From NCBI GenBank assembly GCA_020438485.1, contig JAGQUM010000008.1, forward strand, positions 1-41,815: 41,815 nucleotides of DNA, in the 5' to 3' direction. This stretch comes from Thermoleophilia bacterium. GTDB lineage: Bacteria; Actinomycetota; Thermoleophilia; Miltoncostaeales; Miltoncostaeaceae. This document shows, piece after piece, positions 30,440-40,422 of the stretch. The stretch's first letter is position 1; every line of letters starts with the position of its first letter. The position numbers were made by a program, and so were the translations under genes. The notes below the pieces were generated by a model that did not search any database, was not told the origin of the DNA, and worked only from the letters and a program-made list of their open reading frames with translations.

Positions 30440-32447
30440 CGACCTCCACGCACTGCTCGCCCGCCAGCTGAGGCGGGAACGCCTCGGCGCGGACGTTCCG
30501 CCGGGCGCCGGCGCGTGGGCGCGGTTCCTGGGTCGCATCTCGGCGTCGTACGGCGACATCGACCGCGAGCGGTACGTCTACGAGCGCTCGATGCGGATCG
30601 CCTCGCGTGAGATGGAGGAGATGGCCGAGCGGATCACCGAGGCGTCCGATCGGGTCGCCGCGGAGCGCGACCGCCTGGCCGCGATCCTGGGGTCGCTTGG
30701 GGACGGGGTGATCGTCGTGGCCGTCGACGGCGTCGTCGAGTCCGCCAACCCCGAGGCACACGGGCTCCTGGGGGTCCCGACAGGCGGGCTCGTGGGGCGC
30801 GGCCTCGGCGACGCCGTGCACATCGCCCCGGTGGACAAGGACCCCGCATGGCGTGGCGCCGACCTGGCGGCCCTCACGGACGGTGGCGGATACACCGGCG
30901 TCGTGCGCGTGACCGCGGCGCGCGGGGCGCCGTTCGTCGCCGACATGGCCGTGCGGGGGCTGGGGGAGACCGGCGACGCGGACGGCGCGTGCGTGGTTGT
31001 GCTGCGCGACATCACCGACACCTGGCGCACCGGCCGCGAGCGCGCCGCGCTCGAGCGCCTCAGCCGCGCCGTCGCCGAGGGGACGCCCACGGCCCGCGTC
31101 GGCGCCTGCGTCGCGGACGAGCTCGTGGCGCTGTTCGGCGTCCGGGCGCTGGTCGTGCCGGCCGGTGGCCAGGTAGGTCCCGGCGCGCCGGCGTGGGTGG
31201 ACCGCCTGTCCACGGACCGCTCCCTCGTGAACACCACCGTCTCGGTGGACGGCGAGCCGTGGGGCGACATCGTCCTGGACATGCCCGGCGCGGACGATGC
31301 CCGCGGGGAGGCGCGCCAGGCGCTCGCCCGCTTCGGCGACCTCATGGCGCTGTCCGTGGCGAACGACCGGGCCCGCCAGTCCCTCGTTGTCCTCGCCACG
31401 ACCGACGCCCTCACCGGGCTGCACAACACGCGCGCCTTCCGCCAGCGGCTCGCGGCGGAGATCGACGTGGCACAGAGGATGAGCCGGCCGCTGTCGCTGG
31501 CGGTCCTGGACATCGACCACTTCAAGCAGGTCAACGACGTGCACGGGCACCCGGCGGGCGACGCCGTGCTCGTGGACATGGCCCGGCGGCTGGGCGACGC
31601 GGCCCGCGCCGGGGACTGCGTGGCCCGCATCGGCGGCGAGGAGTTCGCCTGGCTGATGCCCGACACGGATGTGCTGTCGGCGATGGAGGCGGCCGAGCGG
31701 GCCCGCGGTGACGTTCGCGACGCCCCGTTCCCGTCCGTGGGCATGCTGACCGCCAGTTTCGGCGTGGCGGCGTGGCGCGAGGGGGCGCCGGCCGACGACC
31801 TCGTGGAGCGCGCGGACGCGGCCCTGTACTGGGCGAAGCGCCATGGCCGCGACGCCGTGTTCCCCCACACCGATGAGCTCGCGGCGCTCCTCGCGGCCGT
31901 GGGGGCGGGGTCCGACGGCCCCCCGGCGTCGCCCGAGAGCCTGCTGGAGGTCGTGGCCGGCCACGCCCACGACCGGGCGGCGCACGCCGCGCGCGTGGGA
32001 CGCCTGGCCGACACCATCGCCGAGCGCGTGGGGTGGAGCCCCGAGGACCGCCGCCGGCTGCTGCAGGCATGCCTCGTGCACGACCTGGCCCTGACCGAGC
32101 CCCCGGTGGGTGATCCCCGCCTCACCCGCGCCCGCGCCGCCTGGGCGGCGGCCCACCGTCGGGCCGGGCTGGCCGCGGCCGCCGGCGTACTCGACGCCGA
32201 GCAGACGGCATGGGTGCGCGAGCGCGACCGCCGCTGGGACGACAGCACCGAGGCAAGGGCCGACGTACCGGGCGGGGCGTGCATCCTGGCGGCCGCGGAC
32301 GCCTGGGACACGCTCATCACCCCGGCGCCTCTGGGGGACGGGCACGCGCACGAGCGGGCGCTGGAGCTGCTGAGCCTCGAGGCGGGCGCCCGCCTGTGCC
32401 CCGACCTGGTGCGCCACGTCGCCGCGAGCGTTGCGGGCGTCCCGTGA
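30432..32447 (+). CDS. PAS-GGDEF-HD protein, probable diguanylate cyclase
   Basis: Probably makes cyclic di-GMP under control of the FIST partner. The N-terminal 75 residues form a helical region (WARFLGRISASYGDIDRERYVYERS, MEEMAERI) likely to bind the partner. A PAS domain lies at about 76-200, a small GAF-like region at 205-310, and GGDEF at 315-480: TTDALTGLHNTRAF, DIDHFKQVND and active site GGEEF, with the inhibitory RxxD (RAGD) five residues before it. The C-terminal domain is an HD domain with H...VHDLAL but without HD-GYP motifs, so it is probably not an active phosphodiesterase. Length 671 residues. The GTG overlaps FIST. Confidence 0.88.
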   Translation: MPDDLHALLARQLRRERLGADVPPGAGAWARFLGRISASYGDIDRERYVYERSMRIASREMEEMAERITEASDRVAAERDRLAAILGSLGDGVIVVAVDGVVESANPEAHGLLGVPTGGLVGRGLGDAVHIAPVDKDPAWRGADLAALTDGGGYTGVVRVTAARGAPFVADMAVRGLGETGDADGACVVVLRDITDTWRTGRERAALERLSRAVAEGTPTARVGACVADELVALFGVRALVVPAGGQVGPGAPAWVDRLSTDRSLVNTTVSVDGEPWGDIVLDMPGADDARGEARQALARFGDLMALSVANDRARQSLVVLATTDALTGLHNTRAFRQRLAAEIDVAQRMSRPLSLAVLDIDHFKQVNDVHGHPAGDAVLVDMARRLGDAARAGDCVARIGGEEFAWLMPDTDVLSAMEAAERARGDVRDAPFPSVGMLTASFGVAAWREGAPADDLVERADAALYWAKRHGRDAVFPHTDELAALLAAVGAGSDGPPASPESLLEVVAGHAHDRAAHAARVGRLADTIAERVGWSPEDRRRLLQACLVHDLALTEPPVGDPRLTRARAAWAAAHRRAGLAAAAGVLDAEQTAWVRERDRRWDDSTEARADVPGGACILAAADAWDTLITPAPLGDGHAHERALELLSLEAGARLCPDLVRHVAASVAGVP

Positions 32448-32618
32448 CGGGGCCAGACACCGGCTGACCCGGGCTTTCGGCGGGGCGCGACGAGCGTGCG
32501 TCCCCGGGGCCGCCCCGATGGGCCCGCGCCTGCCGGGCATGCGGACCTCGGCGGGTTCGGCAGCGTCGTCGCGAGCGACGGCGCGGGTGGCCGCCGGCCC
32601 CATCCCGACCGGATCGGC

Positions 32619-33092
32619 TCACATGCTGAGGGACGCCCCCAGGTAGAGCGCCGCCAGGGTGGCGAGCAGGACGATGGTGTCGAGGACGCCGCGCATGCGC
32701 CGCCACCGGGCCACAGCGGCCTCGTCGCCAGCCTCCTCCGCCCGGCGCAGGCGCGGGCCCTGCCAGAGGCTGTGGACCAGCACCGCGACGCCGGCGAGCA
32801 CCAGCAGGCCGAGCTTCTCCATGATCTTCCGCCCGTAGTCGGTGCCCGAGATCGCGTCGAACCCCCCGCGGTGTTGCACCATCAGCAGCCCGGTCACGAG
32901 GATCACGACCCACGCCAGCCCTCCGATCACGCCGAAGCGCCGGGCCACCGCCGTGACCAGTGGGCGCGATGCCCGGAGCCCGCCGTGGGCGCGCACGGAC
33001 GGGACCACCACGGCCCCGAGGAACAGCATGCCGCCCAGCCAGGCGGCGATGGCGAGCAGGTGGATGAACAGCACGAGAGTCCAGATCGTCAT
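32619..33092 (-). CDS. CopD/DUF2269-like four-helix membrane protein
   Basis: 157 residues with four predicted membrane helices. The first one, TIWTLVLFIHLLAIAAWLGGMLFLG, has the His and Trp-Leu-Gly-Gly pattern of the CopD/YjeP-like family, in which such histidines may bind heme or copper; VVILVTGLLMVQHRGG and KLGLLVLAGVAVLVHSLWQGPRLRR follow. Function uncertain. The ATG at 33092 is fixed by a TAGCAT box ending 7 nt upstream; another in-frame ATG at 33101 overlaps that box. The gene is divergent from pdxH and convergent with the GGDEF gene, with a 171-bp gap and no clear terminator. Confidence 0.8.
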   Translation of the reverse strand: MTIWTLVLFIHLLAIAAWLGGMLFLGAVVVPSVRAHGGLRASRPLVTAVARRFGVIGGLAWVVILVTGLLMVQHRGGFDAISGTDYGRKIMEKLGLLVLAGVAVLVHSLWQGPRLRRAEEAGDEAAVARWRRMRGVLDTIVLLATLAALYLGASLSM

Positions 33093-33099
33093 GCCGCCC

Positions 33100-33105
33100 A
33101 TGCTA
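33100..33105 (-). promoter_or_regulatory. -10 box (TAGCAT) of the leaderless CopD-like gene
   Basis: On the minus strand TAGCAT is followed by 7 nt and the ATG at 33092. Only 28 bp separate it from the divergent pdxH -10 box. Confidence 0.6.
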
Positions 33106-33133
33106 GGGGACGCCGCCGCCCGGACGGTGGGCG

Positions 33134-33139
33134 TAACGT
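33134..33139 (+). promoter_or_regulatory. -10 box (TAACGT) of leaderless pdxH
   Basis: TAACGT is followed by 7 nt and the ATG at 33147. No Shine-Dalgarno sequence between them. Confidence 0.6.
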
Positions 33140-33146
33140 TGCACGC

Positions 33147-33755
33147 ATGACCGACGGCCCCATCGACCCCGGGACGGTTCACGCGGACCCCCTCGACCAG
33201 TTCCGCGCGTGGTTCGCCGACGCGCGCGACGCCGGCGTGCACGAGCCCGAGGCGATGGTGCTGTCGACGGCGTCGCCGGACGGCGTCCCGTCCGCCCGGG
33301 TCGTGCTGATGCGCGGGGCCGACGCGGACGGGTTCCGGTTCTTCACCAACTACGAGAGCCGCAAGGGGCGCGATCTGGCCGCGAACCCGCGGGCGTGCGC
33401 AACGTTCCACTGGCATCCCCCGGGCCGCCAGGTGCGGATCGAGGGAACGGTCGGGCGCCTGCCCCGCGAGGAGTCCGAGCGGTACTTCGCGGCCCGTCCC
33501 CGCGGGCACCAGGTGGGCGCGTGGGCATCGCGCCAGGGCGCCGTCATCGCCGGCCGCGAGGCCCTCGAGGCCGCGTACGCGGACGCCGCCCACCGCTTCC
33601 AGGGCGGGCCCGTGCCCCTGCCGGGGTATTGGGGCGGGTACGTCCTGCGTCCGGACGCGGTCGAGTTCTGGGAGGCCCGCACCGACAGGCTGCACGACCG
33701 CGTGATGTACCTGCGCGCCGGCGACGGCTGGTCGCGCTCCCGCCTGTCTCCGTAG
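33147..33755 (+). CDS. pdxH: Pyridoxamine 5'-phosphate oxidase
   Basis: FMN enzyme that oxidises pyridoxamine or pyridoxine phosphate to PLP, the cofactor used by GlyA and HisC in this window. Family features: PLDQFRAWFADARDAGVHEPEAMVLSTA at the N-terminus, PSARVVLMRGADADGFRFFTNYESRKG (FMN and phosphate binding), FHWHPPGRQVRIEG, and the C-terminal substrate region with GYWGGYVLRPDAVEFWEAR and DRLHDRVMY. Length 202 residues is normal. The start is fixed by the leaderless promoter. Confidence 0.95.
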   Translation: MTDGPIDPGTVHADPLDQFRAWFADARDAGVHEPEAMVLSTASPDGVPSARVVLMRGADADGFRFFTNYESRKGRDLAANPRACATFHWHPPGRQVRIEGTVGRLPREESERYFAARPRGHQVGAWASRQGAVIAGREALEAAYADAAHRFQGGPVPLPGYWGGYVLRPDAVEFWEARTDRLHDRVMYLRAGDGWSRSRLSP

Positions 33756-33769
33756 GCCGCGACGGGCCG

Positions 33770-33775
33770 TAGAGT
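33770..33775 (+). promoter_or_regulatory. -10 box (TAGAGT) of leaderless upp
   Basis: TAGAGT is followed by 7 nt and the ATG at 33783. It excludes the in-frame start at 33774, which overlaps the box. It lies 15 bp after the pdxH stop, so upp can be transcribed alone. Confidence 0.6.
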
Positions 33776-33782
33776 GGCACCC

Positions 33783-34436
33783 ATGCCCACGCCCGAGACC
33801 GTCCGCGTGCTGGACAGCACGCTTGCCGACGAGCACCTCGCGATCCTGCGCGACCGCGACACGCCGTCGCCGGCGTTCCGGCGCGCCGTCGGATGCCTCA
33901 CCACGCTGGCCATCGCCGAGAGCCTGCGCGACCTCGCGGCCGAGCCGGGCACCGTCCAGACGCCCCTGGCCACCGCGCCCGTGCGCCGCGCGGCCCGCCG
34001 CATCACGGTCATCCCGATCCTGCGCGCCGGGCTGGCGATGCTGGACCCGGCGCTGGCCCTCATGCCCGACCGCGCCCGCGTGGGGTTCCTGGGCATGGCC
34101 CGCGACGAGGAGACGTTGCGGCCGCGCGTGTACCTCGAGAGCATCCCCGACGACCTCAGCGATGACGACGTGGTGGCGCTCGACGTGATGATCGCCACAG
34201 GCGGGTCGAGCGTCGCGGCGCTCGACGAGATCGCGAAGCTGCGCCCCGCCACGCTGCGCCTGGTGGGCCTCCTGGCGGCGCCGGAGGGCATCGCGCGGGT
34301 GGCCGACGCGCACCCCGACGTGAGCCTGACGGTGGCGGCCTTGGACGAGCGGCTCAACGACAGGGGCTTCATCGTTCCCGGCCTGGGCGACGCGGGGGAC
34401 CGGCTGTACGCCCCCGCCCGGCTGCCCGCGCACTGA
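33783..34436 (+). CDS. upp: Uracil phosphoribosyltransferase
   Basis: Salvages uracil to UMP using PRPP. The PRPP-binding loop is LDVMIATGGSS at residues 133-143 (commonly DPMLATGGS), with VIPILRAGLAML at 77-87, and the uracil-binding end FIVPGLGDAGDRLYA close to the C-terminus. Length 217 residues is slightly longer than the usual 208-210. upp often lies near glyA and the atp operon in Gram-positive bacteria, as here. An inverted repeat follows the stop. Confidence 0.95.
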   Translation: MPTPETVRVLDSTLADEHLAILRDRDTPSPAFRRAVGCLTTLAIAESLRDLAAEPGTVQTPLATAPVRRAARRITVIPILRAGLAMLDPALALMPDRARVGFLGMARDEETLRPRVYLESIPDDLSDDDVVALDVMIATGGSSVAALDEIAKLRPATLRLVGLLAAPEGIARVADAHPDVSLTVAALDERLNDRGFIVPGLGDAGDRLYAPARLPAH

Positions 34437-34445
34437 CCCGCGGCG

Positions 34446-34472
34446 GTGGCGCACCCCCGCGCGAACCGCCAC
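34446..34472. other. Inverted repeat between upp and the WecA/TagO-like gene
   Basis: GTGGCG at 34446-34451 and CGCCAC at 34467-34472, separated by 15 nt, end just before the ATG at 34474. This might be a terminator stem for upp or a regulatory structure. No T run. Confidence 0.3.
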
Positions 34473-34473
34473 G

Positions 34474-35706
34474 ATGACCCCACGCGGGCGCGGCGCCGTG
34501 CCCGCGCACCCCGATGACCGCACCGTGACCACCACCCTCATCCCCGTCCTGTGCGGCATCGTCGCCGCCGCCATCACGCTGGCCGCCACGCCCCTGGCGG
34601 GCCGCCTGGCGCGGGCGCTCGGGGCGGTCGACCAGCCGTCGGGGCGGCGCATCCACACGCGCGCGACGCCGCGGCTGGGCGGGCTGGCGATCGCGCTGGG
34701 GGCGTCCGTCCCCATGCTGTGGTTCCTGCCGCTCGACCACGACGCGCGCGGCCTGCTGATCGGTGCCCTGCTCATCAGCGCGCTCGGGGCCGTCGACGAT
34801 GCCTGTGCGCTGCCTCCCCTCTACAAACTCGCCGGCCAGGTGGCCTGCTCCGCCGTGCCGGTGGCGGGCGGGCTGACCATCGACCACATCACCGTGCCCC
34901 TCGTGGGAGTCGGCAACCTGGGGTGGCTGCAGTACCCCGTGACCGTCGTGTGGTTCGTGGCCATCGTCAACATCATCAACTTCATCGACGGCATGGACGG
35001 CCTGGCCGCCGGCGTCACCGGCATCGGCGCGGTGACGCTGGCCGTCATCGCGGCGTCGCTCAACCGGCCCGAGGCGGCGGTGGCGGGCGCGGCCATCGCC
35101 GGCGCGTGCGCGGCGTTCCTGGTGTTCAACTTCCACCCGGCGTCGATCTTCATGGGCGACGCGGGCTCGATGTTCCTGGGCTTCATGACCGCGGGCATCT
35201 CGGTGAGCGGCGTGATGAAGACCAGCGCCACCGTCGCCGTGGTCATCCCGCTGCTGGTGCTGGCCATCCCGATCCTCGACACGTCTTTCGTGGTGCTCAA
35301 GCGCATCAAGCACGGGCTGCCCGTGTACGCGGCCGACCGCTCGCACTTCCACCACCGGTTCTTCACGATCGGGTGGGGCCAGCGGCGCACGGTGCTGACC
35401 CTGTACGCGTGGTGCGCGCTGATGGGCGCCGTCGCCCTCGCCATCCACTTCGTGCCGTACCGGGACGCGGTCACCGGCGACCCGCGGCCGGCCGGCGTGG
35501 CGGTCGCCGTGGGCGGCGCGCTCGTGGCCGTCGCGTGTGCCGGGTACCTGGTGTACGTCCTCGAGATCCTCAAGTGGCGCAGCACGCCTGTGGTCTCGAT
35601 CGTGCGCGAGGGTAAGGCGGCGCGGGCCGAACGGCGGCGCTCCACGGGCGACCCGGGCGCGTCGGACGTCCCCGGGAGGCGCGCCACCGACAGGGCGGAA
35701 CGCTGA
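34474..35706 (+). CDS. WecA/TagO-type undecaprenyl-phosphate sugar-1-phosphate transferase
   Basis: MraY/GPT-family membrane enzyme that starts lipid-linked polymer synthesis by moving a sugar phosphate, usually GlcNAc-1-P, onto undecaprenyl phosphate. About ten membrane helices. Motifs: VDDACALPP with Asp108 and Asp109, NFIDGMDGLAAG at 169-180, FNFHPASIFMGDAGSMFLG around 218-236 and HFHHRFF at 291-297, the His-rich loop of WecA/TagO rather than MraY. Length 410 residues with a charged tail. A GTG at 34525 is an alternative start and would remove 17 Pro/Arg-rich residues. Position before atpI is typical of actinobacteria. Confidence 0.9.
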   Translation: MTPRGRGAVPAHPDDRTVTTTLIPVLCGIVAAAITLAATPLAGRLARALGAVDQPSGRRIHTRATPRLGGLAIALGASVPMLWFLPLDHDARGLLIGALLISALGAVDDACALPPLYKLAGQVACSAVPVAGGLTIDHITVPLVGVGNLGWLQYPVTVVWFVAIVNIINFIDGMDGLAAGVTGIGAVTLAVIAASLNRPEAAVAGAAIAGACAAFLVFNFHPASIFMGDAGSMFLGFMTAGISVSGVMKTSATVAVVIPLLVLAIPILDTSFVVLKRIKHGLPVYAADRSHFHHRFFTIGWGQRRTVLTLYAWCALMGAVALAIHFVPYRDAVTGDPRPAGVAVAVGGALVAVACAGYLVYVLEILKWRSTPVVSIVREGKAARAERRRSTGDPGASDVPGRRATDRAER

Positions 35707-36031
35707 GGACGAAACGGCCCGAACCCGGGGACGTCTGCCCCGGGCGCGGCCGCGGGCTCACGAAAACGCAACCGTACGACGGCCCGGCGCCGGTGGGGCG
35801 CGCGGGTCGGGCGGGCCGGTTCCGCGCGGCGGCGGGCCGATGCGGGACATCGCGTCACAGATCGCACGAACCCCCCGCCCCCACCGCCCGGGCGGCGTGG
35901 GGCGACGGACCGGGACATCGCGAAGCTGGCATACTCGCGACCGAGCCCCGGGGTGCGCACGCGCACCGGCGGGGTGTAACGCGCTCAGGAGCAGATCCGC
36001 GCCCGCCGATGGTCCACACCCCCGCCCACCG
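35707..36031. other. Intergenic region before the ATP synthase operon
   Basis: About 325 bp with no convincing gene. It holds the candidate atp promoter near 35930. I saw no T-run terminator and no RNA gene. Confidence 0.5.
35930..35935 (+). promoter_or_regulatory. Candidate -10 box (CATACT) of the atp operon
   Basis: CATACT is the best AT-containing hexamer in the 325-bp region before atpI. It would give a leader of about 90 nt. It deviates from TANNNT at the first base, so it is a weaker call than the others. Confidence 0.3.
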
Positions 36032-36463
36032 ATGACGACGACCGCCGTCTACCCGTCTCCCCGAGAGGGCGCGCTGCCGTTCGTGGCCGCGACGCTGGGC
36101 GTCATCGTCGCCCTGGTGGCGCTACCGGTGGTGCTGCTGGCCGGCGGACCCGTCGCGGGCTGGCTGCTGGGTGCCGGGCTCTGGGTGGCCAACTGGCTGG
36201 CCCAGCTCGCCACCAACAGGTTCGCGTCGACGGCCAAGCCCACCACGGCGGTGGGCGTCACGGGCATCTCTCTGATGGCCCGCGCCTGGATCGTCGCGAT
36301 CGCGCTGTTCCTCGTCGCGGTCAACGGGCACCGCACCGTGGCGCTGGTCGCCGCGTTCGTGTTCCTCGCGGCCTTCACGTTCGATCTCGCCGGGCGCGCC
36401 CTGCTGTACGGCATGCAGGCCGACCGGACCCACACTTCCCCCGGGAGCACCACCGACTCATGA
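36032..36463 (+). CDS. atpI: AtpI-like membrane protein
   Basis: 143 residues with four predicted membrane helices (about 19-36, 39-60, 82-99 and 102-120). Position directly before atpB, with a 4-bp ATGA overlap, and the four-helix pattern fit ATP synthase protein I, which helps assemble the c-ring in some bacteria. Sequence similarity to characterised AtpI is not obvious by eye, so the symbol rests mainly on location. The ATG at 36032 is the first start in the membrane frame; a GTG start slightly upstream would add only a short Pro-rich stretch. Confidence 0.7.
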   Translation: MTTTAVYPSPREGALPFVAATLGVIVALVALPVVLLAGGPVAGWLLGAGLWVANWLAQLATNRFASTAKPTTAVGVTGISLMARAWIVAIALFLVAVNGHRTVALVAAFVFLAAFTFDLAGRALLYGMQADRTHTSPGSTTDS

Positions 36464-37356
36464 CGCGTCGCTCACTCCAGACGGCCGCGCTCGGCGCGGC
36501 GGTGACCCTGCTCACCCTCCCCGTCATCGCGACGGCATCGGAGGGGGAGAAGTTCGACCCGTCCCTGGAGTTCAAGACGGCGCCGTACGGCCCGGAGCTG
36601 AAGTTCGGCCCCATCGACCTGTCGATCAACAAGGCCGTCGTCTACCTGCTCATCACCACCGCCATCATCTGCATCGGCGGCCTGCTGGCCGTGCGCGGCG
36701 GGCTGAGGCTGCGCCCCGGCAAGACGCAGACGATCGTGGAGATGATCTACGACTTCGCCGACGAGCAGATCTTCAAGCCGGTGATCCCGTCGCACGGCAA
36801 GAGGGTGGGCGTGCCCAAGTGGTTCCCGTACCTCGCGACGCTGTTCTTGTTCATCGGCGTCAACAACCTCATCAGCTTCATCCCGCTGCCCATGGGACAC
36901 GAGACCGGCACGTTCCCCGCCGGCCTGCCGGACCTGGGCCTGTACGCGGCCACGGCCAACATCAACGTGACGCTGACGCTGGCCATCTTCACGTTCCTGG
37001 CCACCCACGTGGTGGGCGTCAAGACCCACGGCGTCGGCGGCTACCTCAAGACCTGGGTGCCGGACGCGCCCGGCGCGGTGAAGCCGTTCATCGCCGGCAT
37101 CGAGGTGCTGTCCCAGCTGCTGCGCCTGGTCAGCCTGTCGGTGCGACTGTTCGCCAACCTGCTGGCGGGCCACCTGCTGATCATCATGGCCGGCGGGTTC
37201 GCCGTGCTGGTCGGCAGCGTGCTGGGTGCCCTCGGCATCCCGTTCGCTCTGTTTTTCTACGTGTTCGAGTGGGTGCTTGTGGCCGGTCTACAGGCATTCA
37301 TCTTCGCCCTGCTTTCCGGCGTGTACATCGGGTACGCGATGGAAGCGCCCCACTGA
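36460..37356 (+). CDS. atpB: ATP synthase F0 subunit a
   Basis: Proton half-channel subunit of the F-type ATP synthase. The essential Arg is in LSVRLFANLLAGH near residue 228, with LFLFIGVNNLISFIPLP near 128 and FYVFEWVLVAGLQAFIFALLSGVYIGYA at the end. Length 298 residues. The N-terminus is unusual: basic TRRS, a hydrophobic stretch and ATASEGEK, which looks like a cleavable signal peptide before the first membrane helix. The ATG overlaps the atpI stop by 4 bp. Confidence 0.95.
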   Translation: MTRRSLQTAALGAAVTLLTLPVIATASEGEKFDPSLEFKTAPYGPELKFGPIDLSINKAVVYLLITTAIICIGGLLAVRGGLRLRPGKTQTIVEMIYDFADEQIFKPVIPSHGKRVGVPKWFPYLATLFLFIGVNNLISFIPLPMGHETGTFPAGLPDLGLYAATANINVTLTLAIFTFLATHVVGVKTHGVGGYLKTWVPDAPGAVKPFIAGIEVLSQLLRLVSLSVRLFANLLAGHLLIIMAGGFAVLVGSVLGALGIPFALFFYVFEWVLVAGLQAFIFALLSGVYIGYAMEAPH

Positions 37357-37361
37357 CGTAA

Positions 37362-37631
<270 letters not shown>

Positions 37632-37655
37632 GCACCCGCGGAGGTTCGACTGACA

Positions 37656-38204
37656 ATGGGCACCCCGCTCGCCGAGGTACACGCCCGGCACGCCGAGAAC
37701 GTACTGCTGGCCCCCAGTCCCGGTCTCATGATCTGGACGGCCATCACGTTCGGCCTGTGCCTGCTGATCCTCACCAAGTACGTGTTCCCCCCGGTCAACG
37801 CGATGATCGAGAAGCGCCGCGCGCAGATCACCGAGAGCATCGAGGAAGCCACGCGCAGCCGCGACGAGGCCGTCGCGCTGCTGGAGGAGTACAAGGTCCG
37901 CCTGGCGGACGCGCAGAAGGAGGCCGACGCCCTGCGCGAGCGCGGCCGCAAGGAGGGTGAGCGGCGGGGCACGGAGATCGTGTCCCAGGCGCAGGAACAG
38001 CGCGAGCGCGTGCTGGCCGACACCCAGAGCCAGCTCGACGCCGAGACCCGCAAGGCCGCCACCGGGCTGCGCGACAACGTCGTCGATCTCGCGGTCGCCA
38101 CGGCCCAGAAGGCCACGCGCGGTGCTCTGTCCGAGGCCGACCACCGCCGGCTGATCGAGCAGGCGATCGACGAAGCCGACCTGTCCCGCCTGTCGCGGTC
38201 GTAG
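37656..38204 (+). CDS. atpF: ATP synthase F0 subunit b
   Basis: Peripheral-stalk subunit. One membrane helix at about residues 24-42 (GLMIWTAITFGLCLLILTKY) is followed by a long charged helix that dimerises (RRAQITESIEEATRSRDEAVALLEEYK onward). Length 182 residues. GGAGG precedes the ATG at 37656. The atpH gene starts 3 bp after the stop. A single b gene is present, so the stalk is probably a homodimer. Confidence 0.95.
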   Translation: MGTPLAEVHARHAENVLLAPSPGLMIWTAITFGLCLLILTKYVFPPVNAMIEKRRAQITESIEEATRSRDEAVALLEEYKVRLADAQKEADALRERGRKEGERRGTEIVSQAQEQRERVLADTQSQLDAETRKAATGLRDNVVDLAVATAQKATRGALSEADHRRLIEQAIDEADLSRLSRS

Positions 38205-38207
38205 CCG

Positions 38208-38762
38208 GTGAGCATCGCCACCACATACGCCGAAGCACTGCACGAGGCCGCCAGCTCGCAGGGGCAGGTGTCCGAGGTCGCAACCCAGCTCCACGACCTG
38301 CGCGAGGCCGTCCGCGACGTGCCCGAGTTGTCGCGGATGCTGGGCGACCCCGACATCGACACCGCCGCGAAGAAGCGCGCGATGGCGAGCCTGACTGAGG
38401 GTGCCAGTCCCCTGCTGGCCAACTTCGTGCAGGTCCTGCTGGACCGCGGGCGGGCCGAGGACATCGATGACATCGGCCGGGCATTCGAGCGCAAGGTCGC
38501 CGAGGCCGACGGCCGCCTGCGGGCCGTGGTGCGCACCGCCATCCCGCTGCCGGACGACCTGCGCGCCGACGTGAAGTCGCGCATCGAGCGGGGCGCCGGC
38601 GGGCCCATCGACATCGACTACGTGGTCGACGAGTCCATCGTCGGCGGTGTGGTCATCGAGACCGAGACGGCCCGCGTCGACGCGTCGGTCCGTCAGCGCC
38701 TCGAGAACCTGCGCGACTCGATGGCCGGGACGTCGGTCCAGTCCGCGATCGCCGCCGAGTAG
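38208..38762 (+). CDS. atpH: ATP synthase F1 subunit delta
   Basis: Connects the b stalk to the top of the F1 head. The N-terminal six-helix domain starts [13 protein letters not shown] and covers about 105 residues. The C-terminal end has the family signature [18 protein letters not shown] around residues 124-141. Length 184 residues is normal. GTG start at 38208. This is a simple delta, not the b-delta fusion seen in mycobacteria. Confidence 0.95.
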   Translation: MSIATTYAEALHEAASSQGQVSEVATQLHDLREAVRDVPELSRMLGDPDIDTAAKKRAMASLTEGASPLLANFVQVLLDRGRAEDIDDIGRAFERKVAEADGRLRAVVRTAIPLPDDLRADVKSRIERGAGGPIDIDYVVDESIVGGVVIETETARVDASVRQRLENLRDSMAGTSVQSAIAAE

Positions 38763-38812
38763 GCCCCCACCACCTTCGCCACGAGACACCACACGGAAAG
38801 AGGACGCGACAG

Positions 38813-40417
<1,605 letters not shown>

Positions 40418-40422
40418 CCCCG

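Noticed and set aside
31960-32447. HD-GYP phosphodiesterase domain in the GGDEF protein
   Set aside because: The HD pair is present but the HHE and GYP motifs are missing, so it is described as a degenerate HD domain.
33093-33101. ATG at 33101 as the start of the CopD-like gene
   Set aside because: It overlaps the TAGCAT -10 box, whereas the ATG at 33092 has the standard 7-nt gap.
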